DNA from: Lachnospira sp900551945
GTDB taxonomy: Bacteria; Bacillota; Clostridia; Lachnospirales; Lachnospiraceae
Direction: 5' to 3'
Length of the DNA stretch: 64,000 bases
Assembly (NCBI GenBank): GCA_048380335.1
Contig: DBFCCI010000005.1
Location: 62,001-126,000, forward strand
Below are positions 46,515 through 56,083 of the stretch, piece after piece. The position numbers and the translations under genes were made by a program. The notes beneath the pieces were generated by a model. That model saw only the letters and a list, made by a program, of their open reading frames with translations. It searched no databases and was not told the origin of the DNA. Numbering within the stretch: the stretch's first letter is position 1; each line of letters opens with the position of its first letter.

Positions 46515-46907
46515 ATGACTAAAGAATTTGAAGATAGAGGTAGCACCTATACTATACATGAGAACGTCAATAATATAGGTGAGGTTAAGATTGCTGATGA
46601 AGTAGTTGCTATAATTGCAGGACTTGCAGCAACAGAAGTTGAAGGAGTAGCTTCTATGGCGGGTAACATTACTAATGAGTTAGTAAGCAAGCTTGGAATG
46701 AAGAATTTATCAAAGGGCGTTAAGATATCAGTTAAGGATAATCAAGTTTCAGTAGCACTTGCACTTAACCTTAAGTATGGCTACCAAATTCCAGAAGTTT
46801 CAAAGACAGTTCAAGAAAGAGTTAAGTCTGCTATCGAAACAATGACAGGACTTGAAGTTTCTAATGTGAACATAAGAATTGCGGCTGTGAACATGGAAGC
46901 GGAATAG
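46515..46907 (+). CDS. Asp23/Gls24 family protein
   Basis: 130-residue protein of the alkaline-shock/Gls24 (DUF322) family: GEVKIADEVVAIIAGLAATEVEGVASM and the late GLEVSNVNIRIAAVNM are typical. Homologues act in envelope stress or fatty-acid regulation (YqhY). It sits between the spoIIIA operon and nusB, the usual place of yqhY in Firmicutes. The ribosome-binding site is weak. Confidence 0.9.
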   Translation: MTKEFEDRGSTYTIHENVNNIGEVKIADEVVAIIAGLAATEVEGVASMAGNITNELVSKLGMKNLSKGVKISVKDNQVSVALALNLKYGYQIPEVSKTVQERVKSAIETMTGLEVSNVNIRIAAVNMEAE

Positions 46908-46926
46908 ATTTTAGCAGTATTGGAAT

Positions 46927-46995
46927 AACTGTGCAAGAGTGATTTTTAGTTAGAAGCTTAGACGTAACTAACTATAATTCATGGCTTGTGCAGTT
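46927..46995. repeat. two-part hairpin after asp23
   Basis: AACTGTGCAAG (46927-46937) and CTTGTGCAGTT (46985-46995) pair over 11 bases with two wobbles. TTAGTTA (46946-46952) and TAACTAA (46965-46971) form an inner stem. Role unknown. Confidence 0.5.
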
Positions 46996-47009
46996 CCTTA
47001 CTGTTTTGG

Positions 47010-47048
47010 CTTGAAATCATTTTTTTTGGTTTCAAGGTTATTTTTTTG
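47010..47048 (+). terminator. terminator between asp23 and nusB
   Basis: CTTGAAA (47010-47016) and TTTCAAG (47030-47036), followed by GTTATTTTTTTG. Confidence 0.65.
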
Positions 47049-47111
47049 TTTAATAAAATATTATAAAGATTATTATAAATGCCGAATACGGCGGAATGGG
47101 GATATAAATCA

Positions 47112-47552
47112 ATGACTAGGTCTACAATCAGAGAACACATTTTCAAATTATTATTTAGAGTTGAATTTCATAATACAAATGAATTAGATTTGCAGATTAG
47201 ATTATATATGGATACACTCCCATCTATAAGCGATGCTAACAGAGAATATATTTCAGAAAAGACAAGAGTTATAGCAGCACTTATTCCAGAGATTGATGAA
47301 AAGATTAATGCAGTTTCAAATGGCTGGCCAGTAACAAGACTTGGTAAAGCCGAGCTTGCAATAATGCGTCTTGCAGTATATGAGATTGAATATGACAATG
47401 ATATTCCAGTGAATGTAGCTATTAACGAAGCCGTAGAACTTGCTAAAAAGTACGGTGCGGACAATGCTCCATCATTTATCAATGGAGTTCTTGCAAAGCT
47501 TGTAAATGAAAACGAACAAGATGTAGAAGAAAGTAAAAGTGAAGAAGAATAA
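47112..47552 (+). CDS. nusB: transcription antitermination factor NusB
   Basis: RNA-binding partner of NusE for antitermination of rRNA operons. It begins MTRSTIREHIFKLLFRVEF and ends with the family patterns AIMRLAVYEIEYDNDIPVNVA and FINGVLAKL. The ATG at 47112 has GGGGA nine bases upstream; a start at 47079 would add 11 residues of unlikely sequence. 146 residues. Confidence 0.94.
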   Translation: MTRSTIREHIFKLLFRVEFHNTNELDLQIRLYMDTLPSISDANREYISEKTRVIAALIPEIDEKINAVSNGWPVTRLGKAELAIMRLAVYEIEYDNDIPVNVAINEAVELAKKYGADNAPSFINGVLAKLVNENEQDVEESKSEEE

Positions 47553-47576
47553 TTATTAAATAACACGAGGATTAGT

Positions 47577-48788
47577 ATGGCAGGAGTATATTCAGTCGGA
47601 CAGATTAATTCATACATTAAGAATATGTTTAGACAAGACTTTGTGTTAAGTCATATTTCAATAAAGGGAGAAGTATCTAATTGTAAATACCACACTTCAG
47701 GGCATATATATTTTACTCTTAAAGATGAAAGGGGAACTATATCTTGTATAATGTTTGCAAGTAAAGCAATAGGGCTTGAATTTGTAGTTGAAAATGGTAT
47801 ACAGGTAATAGTTACTGGAAATATAGATGTGTATGAACGTGATGGTAAGTATCAATTATATGCTTCTGAAATAAAATTAGATGGAATTGGTGATTTATAC
47901 AAAAGGTTTGAGCAGTTAAAGTATGAATATGAACAGATGGGATATTTTTCTGCTATGTATAAAAGGCCTATACCTAAGTTTTCAAAAAGAATAGGAATTG
48001 TGACAGCTTCAACAGGAGCGGCAATACATGATATTATGAATATTTCGTATAGGCGTAATCCTTATGTTCAGTTAATACTCTATCCTGCGTTAGTACAAGG
48101 AGATAATGCTAAGCTAAGTATTGTAAAGGGTATAGAAACACTTGATACAATGGGGCTTGATGTGATTATAGTAGGTAGAGGTGGTGGCTCGATTGAAGAT
48201 TTATGGGCGTTTAATGAGCCAGTAGTAATTGATGCTGTATTTAATGCAGGCACGCCAATTATATCTGCGGTAGGGCATGAAACCGATTTTACTATAACCG
48301 ATTTTGTTGCTGATTTAAGAGCACCAACTCCTTCTGCTGCTGCGGAATTAGCTGTTGCTGATATTGCATTAGTTGAACAGACAATTATAGCTTATAATGA
48401 AGCACTTAATATAAGAATTACAGATAAGATTAATTCAATGAGAAGCTATCTTGATACAAGTGAATTAAAGCTTAAGTTTTTAAGTCCACAAAATCAACTT
48501 AATGAAAAAAGGCATCAGCTTATAAAGTTAGAAGATAGTCTGAACAGTATTATGCAGGACAAGTATACTAAGGCTAGACATACACTTCAATTATATGTTT
48601 CTAGGCTTGAAGGAGTATCACCGCTTGCTAAGTTAAGTGCAGGTTATAGCTATGTTAAAAATCAACAAGGTAAAAGAGTTATATCTGTTAATGATATTAA
48701 AGAAAATGAACATATTACACTTCAATTTAAAGATGGTATAGTAAGTGCCAATGTAACAGATATATTATATAATGATATTTCTAATTAG
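47577..48788 (+). CDS. xseA: exodeoxyribonuclease VII large subunit
   Basis: Large subunit of ExoVII. N-terminal OB-fold (SVGQINSYIKNMFRQDF, then VSNCKYHTSGHIYFTLKDE) and the catalytic domain with RIGIVTASTGAAIHDI, IIVGRGGGSIEDLWAFNE and GHETDFTITDFVADLRAPTP in part. 403 residues. It starts 24 bases after nusB. Confidence 0.96.
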   Translation: MAGVYSVGQINSYIKNMFRQDFVLSHISIKGEVSNCKYHTSGHIYFTLKDERGTISCIMFASKAIGLEFVVENGIQVIVTGNIDVYERDGKYQLYASEIKLDGIGDLYKRFEQLKYEYEQMGYFSAMYKRPIPKFSKRIGIVTASTGAAIHDIMNISYRRNPYVQLILYPALVQGDNAKLSIVKGIETLDTMGLDVIIVGRGGGSIEDLWAFNEPVVIDAVFNAGTPIISAVGHETDFTITDFVADLRAPTPSAAAELAVADIALVEQTIIAYNEALNIRITDKINSMRSYLDTSELKLKFLSPQNQLNEKRHQLIKLEDSLNSIMQDKYTKARHTLQLYVSRLEGVSPLAKLSAGYSYVKNQQGKRVISVNDIKENEHITLQFKDGIVSANVTDILYNDISN

Positions 48789-48821
48789 ATAATAATGCTA
48801 GAAAGGAAAGTTAAAGTATAT

Positions 48822-49031
48822 ATGGCTAAATCACAGACAATTGAACAGTCCTTTGAAAAGTTAGATGAGATATTAAAGAGCCTTGAACAGCCAGATATAT
48901 CTCTTGACGAAGCATTAAAAATATATAACGAAGGTATTAAGCTTGTTAAAAATTGCAATCAGCAATTAGACAAGGTTGAAAAACAAATTATTGTGTTAAG
49001 CGATAAAGAAGGTGGATACGATGAACTTTAA
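48822..49031 (+). CDS. xseB: exodeoxyribonuclease VII small subunit
   Basis: 69-residue coiled protein (IEQSFEKLDEILKSLEQPD and LDEALKIYNEGIKLVKNC) that assembles with XseA. The ATG at 48822 is preferred on homology; the nearest GAAAGGA is about 14 bases upstream. Its end overlaps ispA by 11 bases. Confidence 0.93.
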   Translation: MAKSQTIEQSFEKLDEILKSLEQPDISLDEALKIYNEGIKLVKNCNQQLDKVEKQIIVLSDKEGGYDEL

Positions 49032-49917
49032 TGAAGAATTAAAAGTTAAGGTTGATATGATTAATAATATAATCAAAGAATATCTTCCAAAAGAAGAAGG
49101 AATGCAGCAAAGAGTTATTGAAGCAGCTAACTATAGTGTTGAAGCAGGCGGAAAAAGAATACGTCCACTTATAATGCTTGAAACATACCGTTTATTTGGC
49201 GGTAAAGATGAAAAAATAGTATATCCATTTATGTGTGCGCTAGAGTGTATACACTCATATTCTCTTGTACATGACGATTTACCAGCAATGGATAATGATG
49301 ATTATAGGAGAGGCAAGCTTACAACACATAAAAAATATGGTGAAGACTTTGGCGTTTTAGCAGGTGATGCACTGTTAAATTATGCCTATGAACTTATGTT
49401 TAATTCTATGCTTACAATTGATAATCCTGATTTGCTTAAGAATTGTGTTAAGACAGCTCAGGTTATTGCTAAGAAAGCTGGTATATATGGCATGGTTGGC
49501 GGTCAATCACTCGATGTATGGCTTACTGATAAGCCAATGAATGAAAGCGAGCTTGAATTTATATTTAATTTAAAGACAGGTGCGTTAATTGAAGGTGCGT
49601 TTATGGCAGGAGCTATTCTTGCAGGAGCAGATAATAGTGCAATATTAGATATTGAACGTGCAGGTAATATGGTGGGTGTAGCATTCCAGATACAAGATGA
49701 TATACTTGATGTGACAAGTACACAAGAAATGCTTGGTAAGCCTGTATTTAGTGACGAGAAGAACAATAAAACAACTTATGTTACTTTATACGGTATGGAT
49801 AAGGCGAAAGAAGATGTGCGTACTTTGTCTGAGAATGGTATTGATATAATTAAAAAATACGGAGATAATGATTTTCTTGTCAGCCTTGTATTAAAGCTGA
49901 TTAACAGAGAAAAATAG
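49021..49917 (+). CDS. ispA: farnesyl diphosphate synthase (polyprenyl synthetase)
   Basis: Builds farnesyl diphosphate from IPP and DMAPP. The first Asp-rich motif is in LVHDDLPAMDNDDYRRG and the second is DDILD; GGKRIRP is near residue 44. AAGGTGG lies before the ATG at 49021; a GTG at 49012 overlaps it. 298 residues. It overlaps xseB and precedes dxs, linking two isoprenoid steps in one operon. Confidence 0.94.
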   Translation: MNFNEELKVKVDMINNIIKEYLPKEEGMQQRVIEAANYSVEAGGKRIRPLIMLETYRLFGGKDEKIVYPFMCALECIHSYSLVHDDLPAMDNDDYRRGKLTTHKKYGEDFGVLAGDALLNYAYELMFNSMLTIDNPDLLKNCVKTAQVIAKKAGIYGMVGGQSLDVWLTDKPMNESELEFIFNLKTGALIEGAFMAGAILAGADNSAILDIERAGNMVGVAFQIQDDILDVTSTQEMLGKPVFSDEKNNKTTYVTLYGMDKAKEDVRTLSENGIDIIKKYGDNDFLVSLVLKLINREK

Positions 49918-49949
49918 ATTGTTTCGGGTATAGAAAGGCAAGTCTGTTT

Positions 49950-51824
49950 ATGATACTTGAAAAGATTAATAAGCCAAATGACATAAAAAAGCTCAATCCG
50001 ATAGAATACAACCAGCTTGCTGAGGAGATAAGACAGTTCCTTATTAATAAGATAAGTGTTACCGGGGGACATTTAGCGTCTAATCTTGGAGTTGTAGAAC
50101 TTACTATGGCACTTCATATAGTTCTTAATCTTCCACAAGATAAGCTTATATGGGACGTAGGACATCAGGCGTATACACACAAGATACTAACAGGGCGTAA
50201 GAATAAGTTTGATGAGCTTCGTAAATTTGGCGGAATGAGTGGTTTTCCTAAGAGAAATGAAAGTGATTATGACGCATTTGACACAGGTCACAGTTCTACG
50301 TCAATATCAGCAGGACTAGGGTATGCCTTTGCAAGAGATGCTCAAAATGAACATTATAATGTAGTATCAGTTATTGGAGATGGTGCGTTGACTGGTGGCA
50401 TGGCATATGAGGCACTTAACAATGCGTCTTCATTAAAGAGCAATTTTATAATTGTGCTTAATGATAATAATATGTCAATCTCAGAAAATGTTGGTGGAGT
50501 ATCGAAAATGCTTGGCGATGTCAGGTCGTCGGATTCATATTATGATTTTAAAGAGAGTATTGCTAATACTCTTTATAAACTGCCACGAGGTGAAGTGATA
50601 GTTGAAAACCTTAAAAAAACTAAGTCTAATTTAAAGCAGTTTATTATTCCTAATCAAATGTTTGAAAGTATGGGAATAACTTATTTAGGGCCTGTTGATG
50701 GGCATGATATTGAAAAACTTATTAAGATATTTCGTGTGGCAAAACGAATTGACCATGCTGTACTTGTTCATGTTGTGACACAAAAGGGCAGAGGTTATAA
50801 GCCAGCAGAAAGAAATCCTAGTAAGTTCCATGGAATTGAGCCTTTCGATATATCAACAGGTGAAGTTACATCAAAGTCGCAACAAGCTACTTATTCAGAT
50901 GTATTTAGTGAAGCGATGTGTGCTATAGCAAAAAAGGATAAAAAGGTTGCAGCAATCACAGCGGCGATGCCTGGGGGAACAGGGCTTTTAAAGTTTTCTA
51001 AGTGGTTTCCTGAAAGATTTTATGATGTTGGTATTGCAGAAGCTCATGCTGTTACATTTTCGGCAGGATTGGCAGCAGGAGGTTTAAAGCCAGTATTTGC
51101 AGTATATTCATCATTTTTACAAAGAGCTTATGACCAGATATTGCATGATGTGTGTATTCAGCAATTGCACGTTGTCTTTGCAATAGATAGAGCAGGGCTT
51201 GTAGGAAGTGATGGAGAAACACATCAGGGAATATTTGATTTATCATTTTTATCATCAATTCCCAATATGACGGTATTTGCGCCAAAGAATGACTGGGAGT
51301 TAAAAAAAGGTCTGGAATTTGGACTTGAACTTTATGATGGACCATTTGCAATAAGATATCCTAGAGGTATAGCTGTTACTGATTTTGAAGAATTTAAACA
51401 GCCGATACAATTAGGAACTGCGGAAGTTATGTACTGGGAAAGTCAGATTGCAATTATAGCAGTTGGCAATATGGTTGTAACAGCCGATAAAGTAAGAAAG
51501 CAGCTTAAACAAAAGGGTTATAAAGTAACTCTTATTAATGCACGTTTTGTAAAGCCATTTGACTCTAATATAATATTCAAATGTCAAATTGACCATAAAC
51601 TTATTGTTACTATGGAGGAAAATGTGCTTACAGGTGGATTTGGTGAGATGGTTAGTCAGTTTGTAATGGAGCATGATTATGATGTTCATGTACAAAATAT
51701 TACACTTCCTGATGAGTATATTGAGCATGGAAGTGTTGACATATTAAAATGTGAAGCAGGAATTGATGCTGATACAGTGACAGATAGAATAGCTTCATTT
51801 TATAGTGAAATTAATATTGATTAA
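49950..51824 (+). CDS. dxs: 1-deoxy-D-xylulose-5-phosphate synthase
   Basis: First step of the MEP isoprenoid pathway, thiamine-diphosphate dependent. GHQAYTHKILTGR, the ThDP motif GDGALTGGMAYEALNNAS, and DRAGLVGSDGETHQG in the pyrimidine domain are clear. 624 residues is normal. It starts 32 bases after ispA. Confidence 0.96.
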   Translation: MILEKINKPNDIKKLNPIEYNQLAEEIRQFLINKISVTGGHLASNLGVVELTMALHIVLNLPQDKLIWDVGHQAYTHKILTGRKNKFDELRKFGGMSGFPKRNESDYDAFDTGHSSTSISAGLGYAFARDAQNEHYNVVSVIGDGALTGGMAYEALNNASSLKSNFIIVLNDNNMSISENVGGVSKMLGDVRSSDSYYDFKESIANTLYKLPRGEVIVENLKKTKSNLKQFIIPNQMFESMGITYLGPVDGHDIEKLIKIFRVAKRIDHAVLVHVVTQKGRGYKPAERNPSKFHGIEPFDISTGEVTSKSQQATYSDVFSEAMCAIAKKDKKVAAITAAMPGGTGLLKFSKWFPERFYDVGIAEAHAVTFSAGLAAGGLKPVFAVYSSFLQRAYDQILHDVCIQQLHVVFAIDRAGLVGSDGETHQGIFDLSFLSSIPNMTVFAPKNDWELKKGLEFGLELYDGPFAIRYPRGIAVTDFEEFKQPIQLGTAEVMYWESQIAIIAVGNMVVTADKVRKQLKQKGYKVTLINARFVKPFDSNIIFKCQIDHKLIVTMEENVLTGGFGEMVSQFVMEHDYDVHVQNITLPDEYIEHGSVDILKCEAGIDADTVTDRIASFYSEINID

Positions 51825-51867
51825 TATAAAAATAAGATTATATTATAATATAAGAAAGGTAAGAACG

Positions 51868-52674
51868 TTGGGTAAGGAAAGATTAGATGTACTGTTAGTC
51901 AACAGAGGATTAGCAGCTTCAAGAGAAAAAGCAAAAGCAATAATTATGTCTGGTAATGTATATGTTGACGGACAGAAGGAAGATAAAGCAGGAACTAATT
52001 TTAGTGATAAGGTTAATATAGAAGTAAGAGGAAACACACTTAAGTATGTAAGTCGTGGTGGACTTAAGCTTGAGAAAGCTATGGCTAATTTTGATGTTAC
52101 ACTTGCTGGTAAGATATGTATGGACGTAGGTTCTTCAACAGGTGGATTTACAGATTGTATGCTTCAAAATGGTGCTGTAAAAGTTTACGCAGTTGATGTA
52201 GGTCATGGTCAGCTTGCATGGAGACTTAGAAATGACGAGCGAGTTGTGTGTATGGAAAAGACTAATATAAGATATGTTACACCACAAGATATTGAAGATA
52301 AAATACAATTTTCAAGTATTGATGTATCATTTATATCGCTTACTAAAGTATTAGGACCAGTAAAAGAACTTCTTTCAGATGACGGTCAGATAGTCTGTCT
52401 TATTAAGCCACAGTTTGAAGCAGGGAGAGAAAAAGTTGGTAAGCATGGCGTTGTAAGAGATAAGTCAGTACACCTTGAAGTAATTAATAAGGTTATAGAT
52501 TATGCAATTTCTATTGGTTTTGAAGTGCTTAATCTGGAGTTTTCACCAGTAAAAGGACCAGAAGGAAATATAGAATATCTTCTTCATTTACAAAAGCATA
52601 CAAGTGGAGTATATGAAAAAATTCCATTTGAAGCACAGGACATAGTAGAAAAAGCGCATGATACACTTGATTAA
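51868..52674 (+). CDS. tlyA: TlyA family rRNA (cytidine-2'-O)-methyltransferase
   Basis: An N-terminal S4 domain (RLDVLLVNRGLAASREKAKA) precedes a FtsJ-like SAM methyltransferase (MDVGSSTGGFTDCMLQNGA, VYAVDVGHGQLAW). It may also be called a hemolysin-like protein. The TTG at 51868 has AAGAAAGGT upstream; a longer frame overlapping dxs is rejected. 268 residues. nadK, argR and recN follow, a standard Clostridial order. Confidence 0.92.
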   Translation: MGKERLDVLLVNRGLAASREKAKAIIMSGNVYVDGQKEDKAGTNFSDKVNIEVRGNTLKYVSRGGLKLEKAMANFDVTLAGKICMDVGSSTGGFTDCMLQNGAVKVYAVDVGHGQLAWRLRNDERVVCMEKTNIRYVTPQDIEDKIQFSSIDVSFISLTKVLGPVKELLSDDGQIVCLIKPQFEAGREKVGKHGVVRDKSVHLEVINKVIDYAISIGFEVLNLEFSPVKGPEGNIEYLLHLQKHTSGVYEKIPFEAQDIVEKAHDTLD

Positions 52675-52686
52675 GGGGATTTAATA

Positions 52687-53544
52687 ATGAGCTTTAACAA
52701 TTTTTATATTATTGCTAATAAGAAGAAAGACCCAAACCATGATATGACTAATAAGATTATGGAATATCTAAGGTCAAAAGGTAAGCAATGTGAATGTCAA
52801 GATATTGATGAAAGTATAGATAACAAGGATTACAAATATACTAATGCAGATTGCGTACCAAATGATACAGATTGTGTAATTGTATTAGGTGGCGATGGAA
52901 CTTTGCTTCAAGCAGCAAGAGACCTTATTAATACAGATATACCATTGCTTGGAGTAAATATTGGAACATTAGGTTTTCTTACAGATACTGATATGGAAAA
53001 TGTTACAGAAACATTAAGTATGGTTTTAGAAGATAAATATGAGATAGACAGTCGTATGATGATTGATGGGTACATATATAGAAACAATGAATTAATTCAT
53101 AGTAATACGGCACTTAATGATGTAGTTATTAATAGAATGGGGATATTAAGTGTTATAGATTTTGATATATATGTTAATGATGAGTACCTTAATTCTTATT
53201 CAGCAGATGGTGTTATAGTATCAACTGCGACAGGCTCTACAGCTTATAGTCTGTCAGCAGGAGGGCCTATAGTACAGCCTAATGCACAGCTTCTTATGAT
53301 GACACCTATTTGTCCACATACACTTAATAAAAGAAGTATAATATTTGGCGCAGATGATGAGATTATGATAAAAATAGGTGATAATAAAAAGTTAAAAGAA
53401 GAAAGAGTGGCAACCTTTGATGGTGAAAGATTTTATCGTATGGTGTCAGGTGATACAATAGTTGTAAAAAGGTCACAAAAAAAAGCTAAGTTAATTAAGA
53501 CTAACAAGCTTAGCTTTCTTCAACGAATAAGAACAAAGATGTAG
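52687..53544 (+). CDS. nadK: NAD kinase
   Basis: ATP-dependent NAD phosphorylation. The GGDGTLLQAA motif is at about residue 63, followed by GVNIGTLGFLTD and the NAD pocket STATGSTAYSLSAGGPI. 285 residues. It begins twelve bases after tlyA. Confidence 0.95.
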   Translation: MSFNNFYIIANKKKDPNHDMTNKIMEYLRSKGKQCECQDIDESIDNKDYKYTNADCVPNDTDCVIVLGGDGTLLQAARDLINTDIPLLGVNIGTLGFLTDTDMENVTETLSMVLEDKYEIDSRMMIDGYIYRNNELIHSNTALNDVVINRMGILSVIDFDIYVNDEYLNSYSADGVIVSTATGSTAYSLSAGGPIVQPNAQLLMMTPICPHTLNKRSIIFGADDEIMIKIGDNKKLKEERVATFDGERFYRMVSGDTIVVKRSQKKAKLIKTNKLSFLQRIRTKM

Positions 53545-53565
53545 TTACTTAATTAGAGGTGAAGT

Positions 53566-54021
53566 ATGAAATCTGAAAGACATAATAAAATAATAGAGTT
53601 AATCAAAAAATATAATATTGGGACACAGGAAGAACTAGCAGATGCACTTAATAAAGCTGGTTTTAATGTTACACAAGCTACAGTTTCAAGAGATATAAGA
53701 GAGCTTAATCTTACTAAAATGTCAGTTGATGGTGGTAAGCAAAGATATGTTATAATACAAAATGCTGATGTAGAGATGAACAATAAGTATATTCGTGTAT
53801 TAAAAGAAGGCTTTATCTCAATGGATATGGCACAAAATATTATTGTTATAAGAACTGTAGCAGGTATGGCTATGGCAGTATGTGCAGCATTAGACGCATT
53901 AAAATGGCATGAAATAGTCGGTTCAATTGCAGGTGATGATACTATTATGTGTGCAGTAAGAACAGTTGATGATACTGTAAAAGTAATGGGAAGATTAAGA
54001 AATATTATTAATAAGCAGTAA
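53566..54021 (+). CDS. argR: arginine repressor ArgR
   Basis: 151-residue ArgR/AhrC regulator: N-terminal winged helix (ERHNKIIELIKKYNIGTQEE, then VTQATVSRDIRELNL) and a C-terminal arginine-binding trimerisation domain with GSIAGDDTIMCAVR. AGAGGTGA precedes the ATG. No ARG box was searched for systematically. Confidence 0.95.
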   Translation: MKSERHNKIIELIKKYNIGTQEELADALNKAGFNVTQATVSRDIRELNLTKMSVDGGKQRYVIIQNADVEMNNKYIRVLKEGFISMDMAQNIIVIRTVAGMAMAVCAALDALKWHEIVGSIAGDDTIMCAVRTVDDTVKVMGRLRNIINKQ

Positions 54022-54125
54022 ATTATATAATAATAATTAAATTAACTTGCCTAATAATTATAATAAATAGAAAATTATTGCTTATATTTTAATATATAGG
54101 CAATAATTTAAGAAATGGTGGATAT

Positions 54126-55814
54126 ATGCTTACTAATTTACATGTTAAGAACCTTGCACTTATAGAACAGGCTGATATATATTTTAATAATGGACTTAAT
54201 ATACTTACAGGTGAAACAGGAGCTGGTAAGTCTATTATTTTAGGCTCAATTAATATTGCTATTGGTAATAAAGTTTCGGCTGATATTATAAGAAAAGGTG
54301 CTGATTATGCAGTTACAGAACTTATGTTTCATACAGATAATCAAGATATAATTAATGTACTTCGTGATATGGATATTGAAGAATTAGATGATGGTGATGT
54401 GCTTATATCAAGAAAGATAATGCCTTCACGTTCGATAATTAAAGTTAATGGGCAGAATTGTACAGCAACGCAGGCTAGGTTAATCGCTTCTTATCTTATA
54501 GATATTCATGGACAGCATGACAATCAAGTTCTTCTTAATGAAGGGAAACATCTTAATATTGTAGATAACTATGGAAAAGATACAATACTTCCTATAAAAA
54601 ATCGACTCAAAATAGAATATAATAAATACTCAGAAATTATAAAAGAATTAAAAAGTATAGATATTGATGCTGATACAAGAAATAGAGAAATTTCATTTAT
54701 GGAGTATGAAGTTAATGAAATAGAGAGTGCCTGTCTTAAAGAAAAAGAAGATGAACAGCTTGAAGTACAGTTTAAGGCAATGTCTAATTCTCAAAAGATA
54801 ATGGAAAGTATTGATACTGCATATAATTGTTTTGACGGTGATAACGAAAATATATCGACACTTACAAGTATGGCTTCAAAAGCTATTAACTCAGTAGCTA
54901 AGTATGATGAACGTCTTGATAGTATTGCCGATGTACTTTCTGATATTGAAAGTATGGTTACTGATGCAACACGAATGATATCAGATTATATTAGTAATGC
55001 AAGTTTTAATGAAGAAGATTTTGAAGAAATAAGACAAAGGTTAGACCTTATTAATTCATTTAAAATGAAATATGGAAAAACAATACCAGATATTCTTTTT
55101 TATTGTGAAGATAAAAAAGCTAGATTAGAAAAAATGTATGACCATGACAATCTTGTTAAAAAGTTATCAGAAAAGGAACAAGTCCAAAGAAAAGTTTTAG
55201 ATGATATTTGCAATGAGCTTACAAGTGTAAGAAAAGAAGTTGCAAAAAGCTTAGAAAAGGATATAATTACAGCACTTAATGGACTTAATTTTTTAGATGT
55301 AAAGTTTAAGGCAGAATTTGAAAAGACACAAGAGTATACTGCTAATGGCAATGATTTTATGCACTTTATTATATCAACTAATCCGGGAGAAGATTTGAAG
55401 CCGCTTTCAAAGATTGCTTCGGGTGGTGAATTATCAAGAATAATGCTTGCTATTAAGACGGTCACAGCTAATCAAGATAACATAGAAACTTTAATTTTTG
55501 ATGAAATAGATGCAGGAATAAGTGGAAGAACAGCTCAGATGGTAGCTAATAAATTGTCAGAGCTATCAAGAGTCCACCAGATAATATGTATAACCCATCT
55601 TCCACAAATTGCTTCAATGGCTGATACACATTTTATGATTGAAAAAACTTCTACGAATAATTCAACGACAACTGACATATATCAGTTGAGAGAGGAAGAT
55701 AGCAACAAAGAGCTTGCAAGACTGTTAGGAGGAAGTGAGCTTACTCGTGCAGCACTTGATAATGCAAAAGAGTTAAAAGAAAAAGCTAAGCTTTTCAAAA
55801 AAAATAATAATTAA
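54126..55814 (+). CDS. recN: DNA repair protein RecN
   Basis: SMC-like ATPase for double-strand break repair. Walker A GETGAGKSIILGSI is near residue 31, the middle is a coiled coil, and the C-terminal half holds ASGGELSRIMLAIK and LIFDEIDAGISGRTAQMV. 562 residues. spoIVB follows after a 269-bp AT-rich gap, in which a small inverted repeat (ATTTGTT/AACAAAT near 55998-56020) is all I see. Confidence 0.95.
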   Translation: MLTNLHVKNLALIEQADIYFNNGLNILTGETGAGKSIILGSINIAIGNKVSADIIRKGADYAVTELMFHTDNQDIINVLRDMDIEELDDGDVLISRKIMPSRSIIKVNGQNCTATQARLIASYLIDIHGQHDNQVLLNEGKHLNIVDNYGKDTILPIKNRLKIEYNKYSEIIKELKSIDIDADTRNREISFMEYEVNEIESACLKEKEDEQLEVQFKAMSNSQKIMESIDTAYNCFDGDNENISTLTSMASKAINSVAKYDERLDSIADVLSDIESMVTDATRMISDYISNASFNEEDFEEIRQRLDLINSFKMKYGKTIPDILFYCEDKKARLEKMYDHDNLVKKLSEKEQVQRKVLDDICNELTSVRKEVAKSLEKDIITALNGLNFLDVKFKAEFEKTQEYTANGNDFMHFIISTNPGEDLKPLSKIASGGELSRIMLAIKTVTANQDNIETLIFDEIDAGISGRTAQMVANKLSELSRVHQIICITHLPQIASMADTHFMIEKTSTNNSTTTDIYQLREEDSNKELARLLGGSELTRAALDNAKELKEKAKLFKKNNN

Positions 55815-56083
55815 TATAATTATTGTTTTTATTAAAAAATAAAGAAAATAAAAAATTCAAATAAAAGCCAAAAAGTTTAAGGCAAAATTCAAATTAAAAT
55901 TCAAATAGAAAAAATAACCTATATTATTATTCTGTTATATGCAGATACTATTCATAAAACACAGGCTTATGTTAAAAATAAACAATGTAGATATGATATT
56001 TGTTCTTGAGCGAAAACAAATATAAATGATATTTAGACCTGTTTATTATAAGTTTGTAAAGACGCTCAGAAATGGAGATGATT

